Shown in pieces: positions 32,131 to 44,602 of a stretch of 64,000 nt of DNA (within the stretch, counting starts at the first letter, position 1; every line of letters starts with the position of its first letter). Position numbers and translations under genes: made by a program. The stretch is from Dichetophora obliterata. Its lineage: Eukaryota > Arthropoda > Insecta > Diptera > Sciomyzidae. The stretch lies in the NCBI GenBank assembly GCA_963920525.1, contig OY986439.1, forward strand, positions 215,005,000 through 215,068,999, written 5' to 3'. Under the pieces are notes generated by a model. That model was not told the DNA's origin. It saw nothing but the letters and a program-made list of their open reading frames with translations, and made no database searches.

Positions 32131-33180
32131 AAAAAAAAGTACATAAAAAGTAAGAATATGGAACATTTTCATGCAAAAATTATTGCATTATTATTATTCT
32201 TGAATATGGCTTTTATAAGGTATTTTTATTGAAAAAACTCTTTCATTGCCTACTGCAAAAAGTATTTGTAAAAACATAGTGCAAGATTATTTCTTACATA
32301 GCCTTTAACCCATTAACTTAAATGGAGACGCAACTTCTAGCTTTTTTTGAGTTTCATACCGGAAAAACATTTAAACCAAACAAAACAAAAATATGTACTT
32401 ACTTAGAATTATCCAAAAATTGGCTATACTTGTGAATAATACAAGTATGTATTTGAATTATATTAAAGCATTTTTCAGAATTTTTGAGAAATTTTTAGAA
32501 TTTTAAAAAAATTGTCAAATTAGAAAATCAAAACAAAAACTGAAAAAGTTCTCATTCATATTTCACTCATATTTTCTGGCTAATTTGAAGCATTTTTTGC
32601 TTTGCAAAACTTTTTTATAAAGTTAATTCTTTTCGAGTATAAAAGTATACAAAAAACTTTATTTTTACGGTTTTTTTTTCAATATGAATATTTTATAAAA
32701 TATATAAAAGCAAAAAATTCAACAAGGTATCGATTTGCCTTGATTAACAGTTGATTAATGCATATAAAAAAAGCAATCACTCCTATTTTTTAACATTTAG
32801 GATTAACTGTAATTCCAGAAACTTGGTTTTTAGTAAAAATTTTCATTTTTTAAATAAAAATTGCGAAAAAAATAATTGAAAATTCTTTTATCTTCAAAAT
32901 TTAAAAAAAAATTGTTACGAACAACTACGAGTGAAAAATCGATTTGTATGGAACAATAGAGTTGTCTCTCACTGTGCGTTGGGTTTGCAATACTTGAAAG
33001 CCGCTCACTAAAACCTTGTTGACTCAAGCTATTACGAAAAGCTAAACCAATGCTGGTGGTCTCTTATTTAATCTTGGAAGTGGGCTTCTGGACTGTCGTT
33101 TCGTCGTTTTTGGTAGTACCAAACTTCAAAAGATACTTGTTAAAATTGCATGAAATTGGTACTATTGTTATTTTGTAAAC
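32131..33180. other. AT-rich spacer, no feature
   Basis: Nothing recognised. Poly-A/T-rich to about 32900, then a short balanced stretch. Confidence 0.4.
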
Positions 33181-33189
33181 AATGAATCA

Positions 33190-33605
33190 AACGAATTTCA
33201 AGTGTTAGTGAAACACGGTTATTAATGGAAAAAAAATAAATTTTTTAGCTCAACAATGGCTTGAAAAGTGTTCCGAGAAAGCTCACCATCGAAAGCAACC
33301 ATTTTCCGTTACCATAAGGATCTTAAAACATTAACTGAAGACGCGGGGTCGTCCAATTAAGATCCAAAAAATTTTAAAATCCTGAAATTTTTTTTGTCCA
33401 ATCGAAAAGTGAAGTTTCAAGAGTTACCTGACATCCTAAAGATACATATCAAAAGGAACTGTTCTATAAAATTGTCCTATAAGCAAGGCATAAAAAGTTT
33501 AGAAAAACGTTGGTATGATTTCATAGCTGTGAAAGGTGACTATATTCATGAAAAGTCGAATTTTGTAAAAAAATATGTTTTTACTGGCTAGTCCCGGGAC
33601 TTAAT
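33190..33605 (+). pseudogene. mariner transposase fossil with the middle deleted
   Basis: N-terminal pieces EFQVLVKHGY and SPSKATIFRYHKDLKTLTED (about 33192-33345, with stops) match the mariner helix-turn-helix region. After a short gap an open frame gives QGIKSLEKRWYDFIAVKGDY (about 33484-33545), the conserved mariner C-terminus. The catalytic DDD segment between them is absent. The sequence just after, TACTGGCTAGTCCCGGGACTTA, looks like a mariner terminal repeat; the other end was not found. Confidence 0.75.
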
Positions 33606-33710
33606 GTGTTAGCGTACAGCTGTAATCATTGCTAATAAGTGGTAAATATTTTAAGAGGACTTTTTATAATTTCAAGACCTGGTCACCTGCTGTTAAAATA
33701 TTTTAAACTA

Positions 33711-33860
33711 GCTGATATTCACGGTTTACCTAGAAGTTAAATATATAAATTTTAACATACACTTCTCGTTTTAATGTTTCTAAAAATGCCGAACAATGGA
33801 AAACATGTCCGCGAGTAATCAAAATTCAGCGTTTAAGTTACAAAGCCCTGAATTGCTTGA
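33711..33860 (+). repeat. start of a dispersed (Helitron-like?) repeat, second copy
   Basis: It starts ACTAGCTGATATTCACGG. It matches the minus-strand segment ending at 1166 over about 75 bp (ATACACTTCTCG versus ATACACTTTTCG). A (GACA)n-bearing segment at 35230-35345 on the same strand could belong to the same element. Confidence 0.4.
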
Positions 33861-35199
33861 GATTTAATTTTTAGTACTTTTTTTCTATTTGTGACTGCCA
33901 AAAGTAATAAAAAATTAAATTTGGTATTACATGGAGTAAGAAGACAGCATTTATTGGAATTTATTTAATGTATTGGCAATGAAAAAATCGCTGCTATTTT
34001 ATTTGTTTGTGGCGTTATAGACTAAAGCTGTATGTAGAAATATTGATTGGTAAAAAATTATTGAATTTTTGTCTAAAAAAATAAATAAAAAATACCTCTC
34101 TGCTGTGAGAGTCTGATAATTAATGCAATTTCTAAATCTTCAGAATTACTTTTTAATACGAAAAATGGTGCAGTCATTTCTTAGGTTGTGTTTCGCATCT
34201 GTTTTTGTGCACATTGGTTTAAGAAAGCGGTTGCCTTTTTATTTGCCAATTATTCTATACAGCAACCTTCGAAACAATATAATCAACATAACCAATTGAT
34301 CGACATACATCCAGTAGAATAAAACTGCAAAAATAATGCAGGAAGTGGCCATTATAATTTTTGCTGCAAGCTCAACGAACTATTCAAAAATTATTGCAGT
34401 GCATTTCAACATGCAGAAAATTATTTAACGTTCAGAAATTATTGCAGTTCAGAAATTTCAACATAAAGCAAATTACTCTTAAAGGTAAAGCATTTTTTAA
34501 AAATTATAAAAACAACATTTAAAAAATTTAATTCGCAACAAAGATAAAATCTTAAAAGAATTAGAAAAACCAATTTTGTGTCAAACTTTAATAGTTTTTC
34601 CATTTAAGTGATACGTCACATGAAAGTTTATAAAAACTGCAATTTTCGGTTTTTATTATTTTTACAACAAAAACAACTTTTGTATAATTTTTTTGGAAGA
34701 AAAAGACATTTTTTGTCCTTTTTTTAAAAAAAGATTAAAAATATAAATCCAAAGCTAACAGTACTGAGCAATAATTTTATTCAAGTACTTTAATTGAATT
34801 TTTAGACAAAAGAAAATTGAATGAATATATTAAAACAAACACAAAGAAACTATTCGCGTCGAAAGTCAAAACTTTGAATTTGGAATGTTTTTTTTTTGGC
34901 TGTAGGTAATGATGCTACATATACAAAAATTCATTGTACTAAGATTTTCTACAGTTTTCAAGATATGAGAATGTTATTGGTGTAAAACGAACGGAATTTT
35001 TTGTACTTTATTATCCTTAAGGAAAAAAGTTAGTATATATTAACATATATTGGATAAAAAAATGCATATTGTAGGTTACTGATTAGCGCAACACGAAAAC
35101 TGTCCAGGTGGTGTTCGTAGCCCTTTTAATTCCCAAAACTCTTTTAAATCACTTTTCAGTGTTTTTTATTTCAATTATTTTCCAAAAGAACCGTTATTT
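33861..35199. other. AT-rich spacer, no clear feature
   Basis: Between 34370 and 34470 the words TTATTGCAG and TTCAGAAATT recur without a regular unit. Otherwise nothing recognised. Confidence 0.35.
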
Positions 35200-35224
35200 T
35201 GAAGAGAGACCTTTTTTTGGTGAT

Positions 35225-35345
35225 AAAAAGTAGCCTATGTCAGGGCTTAAGGAACCTACATGTGAAGTTAGAAGAAAATCCATTCAGTAGTTTTCACGTG
35301 ATGTGCGTTCGGACAGACAGACATGTAGGCAGACAGACAAAATTT
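35225..35345 (+). repeat. insect repeat segment with (GACA)n
   Basis: The order AAAAAGTAGCCTATGT, then AGAAAATCCATTCAGTAGTT, then GGACAGACAGACATGTAGGC and AGACAGACA is the familiar order inside abundant insect repeats of Helitron/RTE type. The class is from general knowledge; borders are not visible. Confidence 0.45.
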
Positions 35346-35760
35346 TTAAAAATTAAATTTTTGGAATCTACAACGTTCAAAATGTTCAGTGCAAAAAAAA
35401 TTCGAAAGAATATTCAATGCAAGATGTATTAAAGAAGGTGGAAGAACTAGGTGACGTTTATAAAATCAACACCGTAGTGCTGTCAAAATCAAACGAAATG
35501 AAGAGATGCCATACTTTGAATGATAATCCAGTGAAAAATCCAATGTTTTGTTACTTGTTCTTATTGGTTCGAGATTTTGCCGATTTGTACAAGTTTAATA
35601 TTAATAATGAATCACAGTAAGATGATGCAAAAAAACATGGAAGGAAAGGATGTTTTTCACCGTAAGACAAAAACCTTAAAGTTTTTCACGTAAAAAAAAC
35701 CTAATTGTATTTATATTAAATAAATGAAAACGACCTCAAAATACATTGCTTAACTTTACA

Positions 35761-36262
35761 ACTGTCTGACCAGAATCATGTCGTTGTCGTGTCAGCAGAC
35801 AGAGCGCTAACAGAGACAATGCAAACCTTATGGGAGAAATTGCGTCAGAATACGACAACGAAAACGCCATGATAGAATTGTTTTTTTTTTCTATTTTGAC
35901 TTTGTCGTTTTTGATAGCTTCTCTTTAAAAATATTGCCATATTTTAACAAAACTTGAAGAATCTGTCAACTAATGTAGCGAGTAAACAGTTTCCTACTCG
36001 CTCTAATAATGATAGGAGTAGCCTTCAGTTGAAAATGTAGTAAATGTATATGAAGAGTATTGCAAAAATATTGTGAAATAAATGGAATGGAGTAATTATT
36101 AGTTCAATCGGAGTACGATGTGAACACTGAAGCAAGTTCAAGAAAATCAACAATGGCAGATTGAATAAAAGCAAAACGGCAAAGCCAACGCTACATTTCC
36201 GGGCCAATTCTTAGCAATTCTCTCTCACCGATACGAAAACGACATGATTCTGGTCAGACAGT
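35761..36262. mobile_element. 502-bp inverted-repeat element
   Basis: ACTGTCTGACCAGAATCATG at 35761 is complementary to CATGATTCTGGTCAGACAGT ending at 36262. Similarity extends about 34 bp inward (TCGTTGTCGTGTC versus TCGTTTTCGTATC). The flanks CAA/TAA do not give a clean duplication. The interior has no conserved frame. Confidence 0.75.
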
Positions 36263-37900
36263 AAAAAAAAGCCTAAAATTCCTTTCCCGACTACAAAACT
36301 TCCAAACAATTTTTTGTCCCACACAAAGGAAAAAGAAAAATAACGTGGCATCACTACAACGAAATTTGGCTACGCTACGGTGTCGATTTCAATGCCGCCA
36401 ACCTACCTCTTCCACCTTCATAAATACATCTTGATTCAATGTACAGATTTTTTTACAGTTTTATTTTATTGGCTCAATTGTTTTTTAAAAATTAATTTTT
36501 TTTCTTTGAGGAGTCAATTTTTATTCATTCAATGCAAACACCTTCGGACCCTTAGGGGGGTGTTGAACCCCAAAATTTCCTTTTCTTCCCCACGTCCTTT
36601 TCTTCCCCACGTCCTTTTCTTATTTAGTGCTGCACTCATGGCATTGTTTGTCTCAGCGCGCTGCATTTTTTTACGCTTTGATGTTGCCACCCCTTTTCAT
36701 CGTTGTTGTTTCTTTACTTTTTGCATGCGTGTGCCTTCTTTCATAGACACATTCTTCAGCACTCACCTCATTTTATTGGGCTATAAATTGTATGCATTTT
36801 ACTCTCTTTTTTTTTTGCCCTAATGAGGTGTAAGATATATACATATGTATGTATTACACTGCAGGTGTGCATGCTTGTGTGTGTGCGTGCATTTGCTTGT
36901 TTATTTATTTCATGGCGTGCAATTTTATTGTGTTGAGTTAATTTATATGTCATAATTTGAATTTCCTAAATTTCGTATTTAATTGCTTTGAATTCTGTCT
37001 CTTTGAGTGCCGCTTTTTTTGTGAGCTACATACTCTTAAATACTGTCAATTTTGCAATTGCCAATTGTGTTGTTGTTGTTGTTGTTATTGTAATTGCACA
37101 TTGTTTGCATGTTGCCTAATTGCACATGTACAAAGGTGTTGATAATTACGCATTTTTGCAATGCTCTGGCATTGTCCAGAGGCGCCTCTGTACCTGCGCC
37201 CTTCGGTTGTAGTTCTAGTTAATTACCGCTATTTAATATAGTTTGTGCTCCATATTATTTTTGTTCTGTTTAATTTTATTTATGGCTTATCGCTGGTAGT
37301 CTTTATTGAATTTTTTTCTACCTATCTCGTTATCGATATACGTGCTCGCAAGCAATTGAAAAAAAGAAGTATTGTTGCCTCGTGTGGGGCGTTACTAAAA
37401 CTGCTAATTAACTGTTTCGTAAACATATCGTAATTATAGGTTTATATTGGAACACTTTTGAAGACGTAACATTTGTAAATTTCGTGTTTCATTTCCTAAA
37501 AAAAAATTGCACTAAAGCTTCACTTTATAAAAATTGAACATGAAAATGTTTTAAAATGAATTTGTTGCATTTTAAATTGAAAGTTGCATTAAAAATAAAT
37601 CGAATGAGTAGGGTCATCAATAAGGCTCGTTTTTGCCCTTCTCTGAAAGTGGTTCAAACTGCATTAAATTCATTAATTGGAACTTTTCAAACCAGAGAAA
37701 CTTTGGTATAAATCAATCATAGCATAACAATTACACAGTACAACAACAAAAAAAGCGCAAGATAGTTGAGTGTCGATCTTACATAAATCGACATTGCTTA
37801 AGAAGATGGCGTACTTGTATTTTTTTTCAGCACGTCTTGGTTTTATGTAAGCTGAGTTAAAAATTTAAAAAGTTTTATATAAAAAATTATTTCAATATAA
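36263..37900. other. unique sequence, no gene recognised
   Basis: The part 36340-37440 is T/C-rich and balanced. A 147-codon plus frame (36380-36823) is rich in Phe/Leu/Ser/Cys, as expected from T-rich DNA, and I do not accept it. A small direct repeat TTTTCTTCCCCACGTCC lies at about 36577-36615. The remainder is AT-rich. Confidence 0.35.
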
Positions 37901-38224
37901 GCTCAGAACCAAAGAGCATTTTAATTTAGCTCAAGTTAAGTCAATCAAGGCTATAAGTCATCGAGAAGCTTAAGTCCAATATTTTTTTTTAACTTGAAAC
38001 CAAACGTTACTTTTTTTTCTCTATTTTCGTAAGTAAACACTATCATAGCCATATAAAACTTTTAACAGAAAACTCCTATTTGTAAAAAATTTGTTTTATG
38101 TAAGGCATTGAAAACAAATTTTCAATATCTTAAGCTATAAAAACGGAAATTGTGTTGATTTTTATTTAAACCTATTTTATAATTTTTTTTAAAGTTTCTT
38201 GAAGATGGAAAACTATAGATAATC

Positions 38225-38290
38225 AGGACCATCGATAGTTGGTTGCCATGGGTTGTGTTGATAGTCGTTAAAAGTGCTATCGATAGTCTT
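38225..38290. promoter_or_regulatory. CGATA-rich cluster 1
   Basis: ATCGATAG at 38231 and CTATCGATAG at 38278 with GATAGTCG between. TATCGATA is the core of the fly DREF site and CGATA that of BEAF-32. A similar cluster lies at 42981-43025. Function is inferred from motif only. Confidence 0.3.
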
Positions 38291-40249
38291 AAGAATTTTG
38301 AATAAATTTATTAATGATAAAATTAATAATATTTACAAACATTAAAACTAATATTTCTCTTTTAAACACGTAATACTTGAGAGATAGTTTTTTTAAGATG
38401 ATGGTAAAAAATGTCTCACTGATTTTTTTATTGAATCCAATCCTGAGAATATTTTTTTTGAGACGAGAACACTTAATAAGATTAAAGTTGATATAATGAA
38501 TTCATGAATGAAATAATTAAATCATGAACAATGATTAATAAAATTGTTTATGTATTATTGTTTGGTAAATTTTGTACTTAAATACGAACTTATAAAAATT
38601 ACTCAAAAGTTGGGTTTTATTAAGAAATTTGACTGTATATAGAATATCTAAAGGGGTTTTCACGTCATTTAGCAAGTGTAAAATGAAAGAACAAACTCAA
38701 TAAACAACAACAAAATACATGTAATTTTAGTTTGCTCTAAAAGTTATACCTCAATCCTATTGTAAAAAGCAAGTGTAAACAAAGGCCGTTACCCAGCAAA
38801 ACATTTTTATAATTTTGTAAGGCTTTTACTTAATATTCGCTTATTTAATGCATTCCATAATACTTACAGCCCAAAAAACTATTACTTTTTGTTTAAAGTA
38901 ATGCAGACTGTAATGCCTCATAATAACATTTGTTTATTTTTGTTTTCTTTGTTCTTTGTAAGAATCAAGTAATGCCAAGAGTAAAGTATTTGCTTCTTCA
39001 ATAAGTTCTCTGTAACAATTATAAAATGACTTGCGCATAAGATATAATTTATCCGCCTCTGATATGCATATGCATAAGTGCTTCTCTGGTATAAGAAATT
39101 GCAATCGCCTACCGCCAATGACATGCCTATGTTAAAGTAATGCATTCTGTAAGCCAGAAGGTAAGTGATTATTGACACTTTATAGATTATTTTAGGCATT
39201 ACTTGTAAGCAAAGTTTTTGCAATGCATCAAAACATATTTTGAAATTAGTGTTTTATCAAACATTTGTGTTGTTTTCTTTTATATGATATTTTTTGTTGA
39301 ATTAAAAAAATAGCATTCTTGTCTTTTACATTTTCGGTCATTCCACGCTAATGGTCGGGACATTTTGACTAATTTTTGAGCACTCTTTCGCAATACATTT
39401 GATTGCTAGAAACAATTAGCTAAACTTCAATGTGCAATTTTATGACAAATAAAACGTTTGTCTACAACCAAAAAAATTTTAGTTTTGGTCGTGGCTGTGC
39501 TAAATTCACTTCCGAATCAGAGTGATGGTCGGGACTCGCACAAGCTCACTTCAAACACCTTTATAAAAAGATAAAACATTGAAATTCAGTCAAACCATAG
39601 GTCTCAAAATCATGCTTTCTTGGTATAAAAGACCTAAGAAGTGCTGCAATAGTTTACTGTAAGAATAAACTCGTACAGAATTGCCATATTTTTTCATAAA
39701 TTTGCAAAGTTTGTTAAGGTCGGGACTAAGAGTTATGACGGACGGGACAAGTAATAAAACCATGCAAATAAGTGTAAACTAACTTGAATTTTTATTCAAA
39801 ATTATCATCCATAGTATGTACTAAAAAACATTAAAAACTAAACATTAACCCTCTGGGCCCACAGGGATGCCAATTGGGCACGATAAAATTTTCAAATATC
39901 TCTCTCATAGGACACGCACTTTAGTAACCTCTATATTGTACAAATATGTCTATATATTATTGTAACCGTCGACTGGTAACTTGGCGTCGCACAGTGCGCT
40001 TTCTGAAATTTAGGATGACAGTTTTTTTTTTTTAAATTTTATAAAAAATATTTTTATTCGTCAGATTATAAAACATGTATTATGAATGTGGTATTAAAAA
40101 ATTGACGTATTATATGGTTTTTTTTTTATAAAATTCTTCAAAGTTGAAATGCTTTTAACAAAAATAAAACATAAAGTCAAGTTTAAAAAAATAATAACTT
40201 CGAGCACAAAGTATATTTCAAGGTTTTTTTTTTACTTTTTTATGTCTTA
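38291..40249. other. AT-rich spacer; recurrent GTCGGGAC word
   Basis: ATGGTCGGGAC occurs at about 39350 and 39525, and GGTCGGGAC/GACGGGAC near 39720-39750, within otherwise unique DNA. This may be a decayed repeat. An open frame at 38918-39223 (minus) is unrecognised. Confidence 0.35.
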
Positions 40250-40390
40250 CTGCTTTTTTATGTGTAACGAAACGTAGGCTGAACGTTGTGCGAGACACGG
40301 TTAGCAATACATTTCTCCATATCAACAAAATATTGCTTCTCGTTTCTTTCACGACGCTTCGCCTTCGTTTAGTTTTACATAAAGATGCAG
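40250..40390. mobile_element. 141-bp palindromic MITE, copy 2
   Basis: Same family as 11185-11324 (GGCTGAACGT, CGAGACACGG/TTTCGCACCACG regions). Perfect TTA duplication at 40247-40249 and 40391-40393, which defines the ends for both copies. Confidence 0.8.
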
Positions 40391-40779
40391 TTAGTTGCCA
40401 TTGAATTTAATATAAACTACAATAAAAAATTTTAATAAGTAAAAATAGAAAAATCGTTGAAATATGACTGTAAATTTTTCAAGGAATGAAAATTTAAGTA
40501 AAATTTAGTAGAAAATATCTAGCTAATTAAGCATTATTAAAGTCGAAGGCCATAATTGTCATAAAATATCGTATTTCTACCATTTATTTCTGTAAAAACC
40601 TGCTGCATCTAGCTGCTATTAAGCAAAACCAGTTGATTTGAACAAAGTTTTAAAAATCAAATTTTGCCTTAAAATGTACTGATTTCCAAGACAATTTGTA
40701 GGTACTCCTAAATTTAAAGAAAAATAAAATAGAATTCATAATTTAAAACAAGTTAAGAGCTTGTTTTGTATTAGCAACC

Positions 40780-41155
40780 ATTTTTAAAAAAAATTTTTTT
40801 TGAAATTTTGTTAATATGGTAATATTATTTCATAGGAGATATGTATATCTAAAAGTTATACGATTTGAAATATTTTTAGCATCACATTTAAGTGAAGTTA
40901 AATTAACTAAATTTATTCTTTAAAAACATAAATAAGTAATTTTGTGCGGGTTTTTTTTTATTAAAAAAAAATATTGTTTGTATGGGAGGTAGGCGATGCA
41001 GTTGACCTAGAATTCTAATTTTTTGTGCTAACAAATCACAACTTAATTTAGGCTAAAACTCATTTGTACAAAATTTCATGACCCTAGCTTTTATAGTTTC
41101 TGAGATAATGCAAATGTCATCCTAAAATCGAAAAAAGCGCACGAGCATCGGTTGT
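40780..41155 (+). repeat. dispersed repeat, inverted relative to 50165-50525
   Basis: The segment from ATAGGAGATAT through AATTTTGTGCGGG, GGAGGTAGGCGATGCAG, AGAATTCTAATTTT and CCTAAAATCGAAAAAAGC is the reverse complement of 50165-50525 with moderate divergence. It shares the ACCTNNCATACAAA word with the repeats at 10.1-10.9 kb, so all may belong to one DINE-like family. Confidence 0.65.
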
Positions 41156-41269
41156 GTTAGACTTTTTTTTTAATATAAAATAATAATAATTTCATGTTTC
41201 AAATTCAAAATAATTCTTATCTTCTTAAGTTCATTTCAATATTTAAAAGCCCCTTGGCATTTGTTGCTT

Positions 41270-41797
41270 CGAAGAATGATATTCGACTAATAAAGGATAT
41301 CATTCCTTAACATTCGTCAATTTTTTTCGTACGAATAACTTCGTAATTTCATCCATTACATTCGTAGTATTTACTAATGGTTTCGTACTATTTACGAATT
41401 AAAAACAATATTGGTAGATACAATTTATTCGTAGGTTGTTCCTACGCATTATTCATAGAATGTACGATGTATTAGTTGAGTTTAAAAAATTTACAACCCA
41501 AATCGTTCAGCCTGGTTTGTTAAACAAATGCCGAATAGAACGAAATGTATTGCAAGGTGGTTGCAAGGTGGTCTACTGGAAGAGTACGTAGCCCGTAAGC
41601 TAAAAATCTGCAGTTCAAGGCCCAGCTCAGACAAAATGTTTTTTTGTTCGTTATTAGTATCATTCGTAAATGTAACATATGTATTCTTACAATATACATT
41701 TGTTTTTGTATGAATACGAATAAAATATTCGTTATATATACCAAACAAAAACTACGAATAAAATTCGTAGAATGGACGCAGTTATTAGTTATATTTA
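41270..41797 (+). repeat. tRNA-like module (family F) within ATTCGTA-rich repeats
   Basis: The A box TGGTCTACTGG (one mismatch, about 41570) and perfect B box GTTCAAGGC (about 41612), followed by CAGCTCAGACAAAATG, resemble the SINE A head. On both sides lie ATTCGTA/TACGAAT words. A 30-bp direct repeat, AGAATGnACGnnGTATTAGTT-like, brackets the module at about 41457-41486 and 41770-41797. The arrangement recalls the tRNA-centred elements elsewhere. Confidence 0.5.
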
Positions 41798-42140
41798 CAT
41801 AGAAAATTTTTCGAGTTTAATAACACGTATTGAAAATTGTCTGTGAAACAAGGGTGAATAAAATGGTATCGTAGTATACTAATAAAAATATACTATACTA
41901 TACTATATAAAAATGTATTATTTAGCTCAACTTTATTTTTAAATAAACCTAAAAAAAGCATGATTGGGTTCTCTCGAATCAAAATGAAAACATCGTCATC
42001 TGAAATCAAAATAGGCGTAAGTTACAAAAAAATTCAAAATCGACTAAAAACGACGTTTTTATTAACAAAGCTGTAAAATAATTAAGTTTAAGCGCAACTT
42101 CCAATTTAGAAAGTTTTTTTACTTTTCTTGTATCATTTTT

Positions 42141-42480
42141 TGTGGCAACCGTAGCCTAGTGGGTAGAGTGCGTGGCCCCTGAGCTAAAGAACTGCGGTAG
42201 CCCGGGTTCATTCCAGCTCAGACAAAAAGTTTTTTAAATTGAATTAATTTTTCTGTTCGGTCGTCACCTCTCTGCAGACAATGGCAAACCTAAGAGAGAG
42301 TAAAAATTGCCATGTAAAGCTTCTGGAGAACATAAGCCGTTCGGAGTCGGCATAAAACACGTAGGTCCAGTTCTCGGTCATTTGTGACCGAACATTTAAT
42401 AACACGCACAACACAATTGATCAATAGAAGCTAGGCCAAAGTCTTTCCAAGGGCTGAAATGGCCCGTTTATTTATTTATT
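42141..42480 (+). mobile_element. tRNA-derived SINE (family A), second copy
   Basis: Head with perfect A box TAGCCTAGTGG (42152-42162) and a B box lacking one base (GTTCATTCC). The body matches 293-638 throughout (CGGTCGTCACCTCTCTGCAG, AAGCCGTTCGGAGTCGGC, TCTCGGTCATTTGTGACCGA), ending in (TTTA)n at 42466-42480. No clear duplication is seen, so this is likely older or reshuffled. Confidence 0.85.
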
Positions 42481-42959
42481 AGTTCGTGTTAAAAAAGTGT
42501 TATATTAAATATTTTTTATCTATATAATTTTAATTTTAACTTACGGTTTTTTTGATTTAAAATGAATATATATAAAAAATTTTCACAGCCAGGGGGGTAA
42601 AGAGCCCCCTTTTCCCCTGTGAACGCCCATGAACAGCTGTTTTGAAGTTATGTTCGAATTCCCATTCCCATGTCTATACTCATGGCAGATTCACAACATG
42701 AGAATTTTGTTTATGAGATAGTTTACATTTTTTGTAGCTGGGAGTTTTCACGATATGGCTGCTTAAATTAGAAAACTTAAGGTTAAGACTGCAATCTGAA
42801 TCTGGCAATGCAATCAGTAAATAAACTTTTATTTAAGGCAATGATAGTCTATAATTTATCACCTATATTTTTTTTTCGGATATTATGTTTTACTTGCATT
42901 TTTTTATATTCAAACTATTGACGATTGTTAAGACCCCTTTCGAAGCACTATAGATTGTT

Positions 42960-43030
42960 TATGTTTTGCCGTTGATAGTCGCGATAGTGCTATGCCATCG
43001 ATAGTGCCGATAGTACTATCGATAGTTTTC
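42960..43030. promoter_or_regulatory. CGATA-rich cluster 2
   Basis: Four CGATA plus one overlapping TATCG in about 45 bp (42982-43025), including TATCGATA at 43017. This matches the clustered CGATA signature of BEAF-32/DREF sites in flies. Whether a homologue acts here is inference. Confidence 0.35.
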
Positions 43031-43986
43031 CACCTCTACCTTTTTAATTAAAAAATTTCATTTTCCGAAAAATTGGAGTACTCTACTAGAAGTTATACCG
43101 TAAAGATAGCAATTGATAAAGATGATTGGTTCAAGTCAAATTTTGGCTGTGTTTTATCTTAACCCTTATTTCGACGTTCTGAACTGAGTACGGTCCTGCA
43201 GTGTAGCTAATTAGTTAAAATACTAGTAAATTTACTAGCTCAAAAAAAACCAGTGCAAGTCTAGTCCAAATGCCGTGTTGATCCTTGTCTACTAAATGAC
43301 ATTTTCATTACTAGGTCTATAAAGGATTCTTCATCCAAGTCTGAATGTGGCGATATTTGTTTATTCCTATAGCAAAACAATTTAATGCTTGTGAACTTGG
43401 ACGTCAACATGGGGAGAAGGGGGGCACTTGCTTACCCCATAGGCAGTGAACATTTTGTATATATGTTTATTAATATTTTGAAGAGCATACAAAAATACTT
43501 TTTTTGTTAAATTTCTAAATAAAGCTGAGCTAAACCATGCACTTTTAATAATATGATGTACCTTTTGCTGTGATAAGTCACGATACCCGATTTACCCTTG
43601 TTTCACAGACACGTTTTAATACGTATTTTTACTATTTAACGGAAATGTCTTGTGTAAACGAACAACAATAGAATATATCTCTATTGATAGACGATATCTC
43701 ATCTATTGTTGTTATTCATTTTCTTACATATTTATGACAAGTATTTCACATTGTATGTGTTTTCTGCAAGTTTTTAAAGTCATTTTACTATAATAATCTA
43801 CTATGGTAGAAAATCGTTTAACTGGTAAGCTTTTTCAGGTTTATGTATGTTTAGCGTACACAAGACAATCAGAATAGAATCCAAAACCCAAAAAGATTGG
43901 CGTTTTAATATGTTCCTGGAAAATTATTTATATTATTAGCATTAACATCAGCTGTGTTCTTAATGTTATGAAACCGTCACTGAATT

Positions 43987-44270
43987 TAAAAATCAGTTAT
44001 TTGTTTCGGCCGCTTTTTCATTTCCAATAACTGAAATGCTGCTTATTCTCTCAAGCTTCTGAGCACTTTCATGTCACTTTGATCGACACTTTTAACTCCA
44101 GCCCATTCCAATGCATTATTAAAGTTGTCAATTGCATCTCTTGCTCCAATTCCCTGAAAAGGTGCATCTATAATGCAATCATCATGGTCGGTTTCTTTCT
44201 CCTATTCAATATAATGGTTTCCAGTCGTGTCATCTACACAAATATCTTCATTCCATTGCTGAACCATTGG
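43987..44270 (-). pseudogene. pogo/Tigger-like transposase C-terminus, fossil
   Basis: The minus strand reads WNEDICVDDTTGNHYIE, stop, then IDAPFQGIGARDAIDNFNNA, LEWAGVKSVDQSDMKVLRSL, RE, stop, and an end KKRPKQITDF. The ALEWA...ILLRLR-type helix and the basic-QITDF ending are characteristic of pogo/Tigger transposase C-termini. Two in-frame stops; the catalytic part is absent. Confidence 0.7.
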
Positions 44271-44324
44271 TATCATGCAATCAACCTGAAGCTAAAATTA
44301 AATACAGGATTGATTACTGTACCT

Positions 44325-44501
44325 TTAAGGTAAATCTGAACACTCAAACCCCCGAATTCAAGCTACGAAGCAGATCAACCGTGCATTCCATCAAAGATTT
44401 GATCTTCGCATTTAATTTTTGTTTTAGGGCAATTCAGGAAATATTATGTATTTATTTAAAAAATACATCTACTGGGTTAAACTGTTACAGATTTACCTTA
44501 A
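44325..44501. mobile_element. 177-bp MITE with CCT duplication
   Basis: TTAAGGTAAATCTG at the left and its complement CAGATTTACCTTAA at the right are perfect 14-bp TIRs. CCT flanks both (44322-44324 and 44502-44504). It lies directly upstream of the pogo fossil. Confidence 0.65.
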
Positions 44502-44602
44502 CCTAATTAGCTAATTTGTTAAAATTGAGATGTAGGTGGTTTTGATTGCAACACGTTATTAAAGAACCTATGTCTGTTTGAAATTAGCAACAGTAATGTG
44601 AC

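Larger units (their letters stand above)
41826..43623. mobile_element. long inverted-repeat element holding SINE A
   Basis: The arm 41826-41873 (GTCTGTGAAACAAGGGTGAA) is complementary to 43579-43623 (TTACCCTTGTTTCACAGAC), with weaker pairing beyond. The 1.8-kb interior contains a full SINE A (42141-42480) and the CGATA cluster. No transposase frame or target duplication is seen, so limits are approximate. Confidence 0.6.

Noticed and set aside
36380..36823. 147-codon open frame
   Set aside because: Phe/Leu/Cys-rich composition from T/C-rich DNA, no domain, and competing frames overlap.
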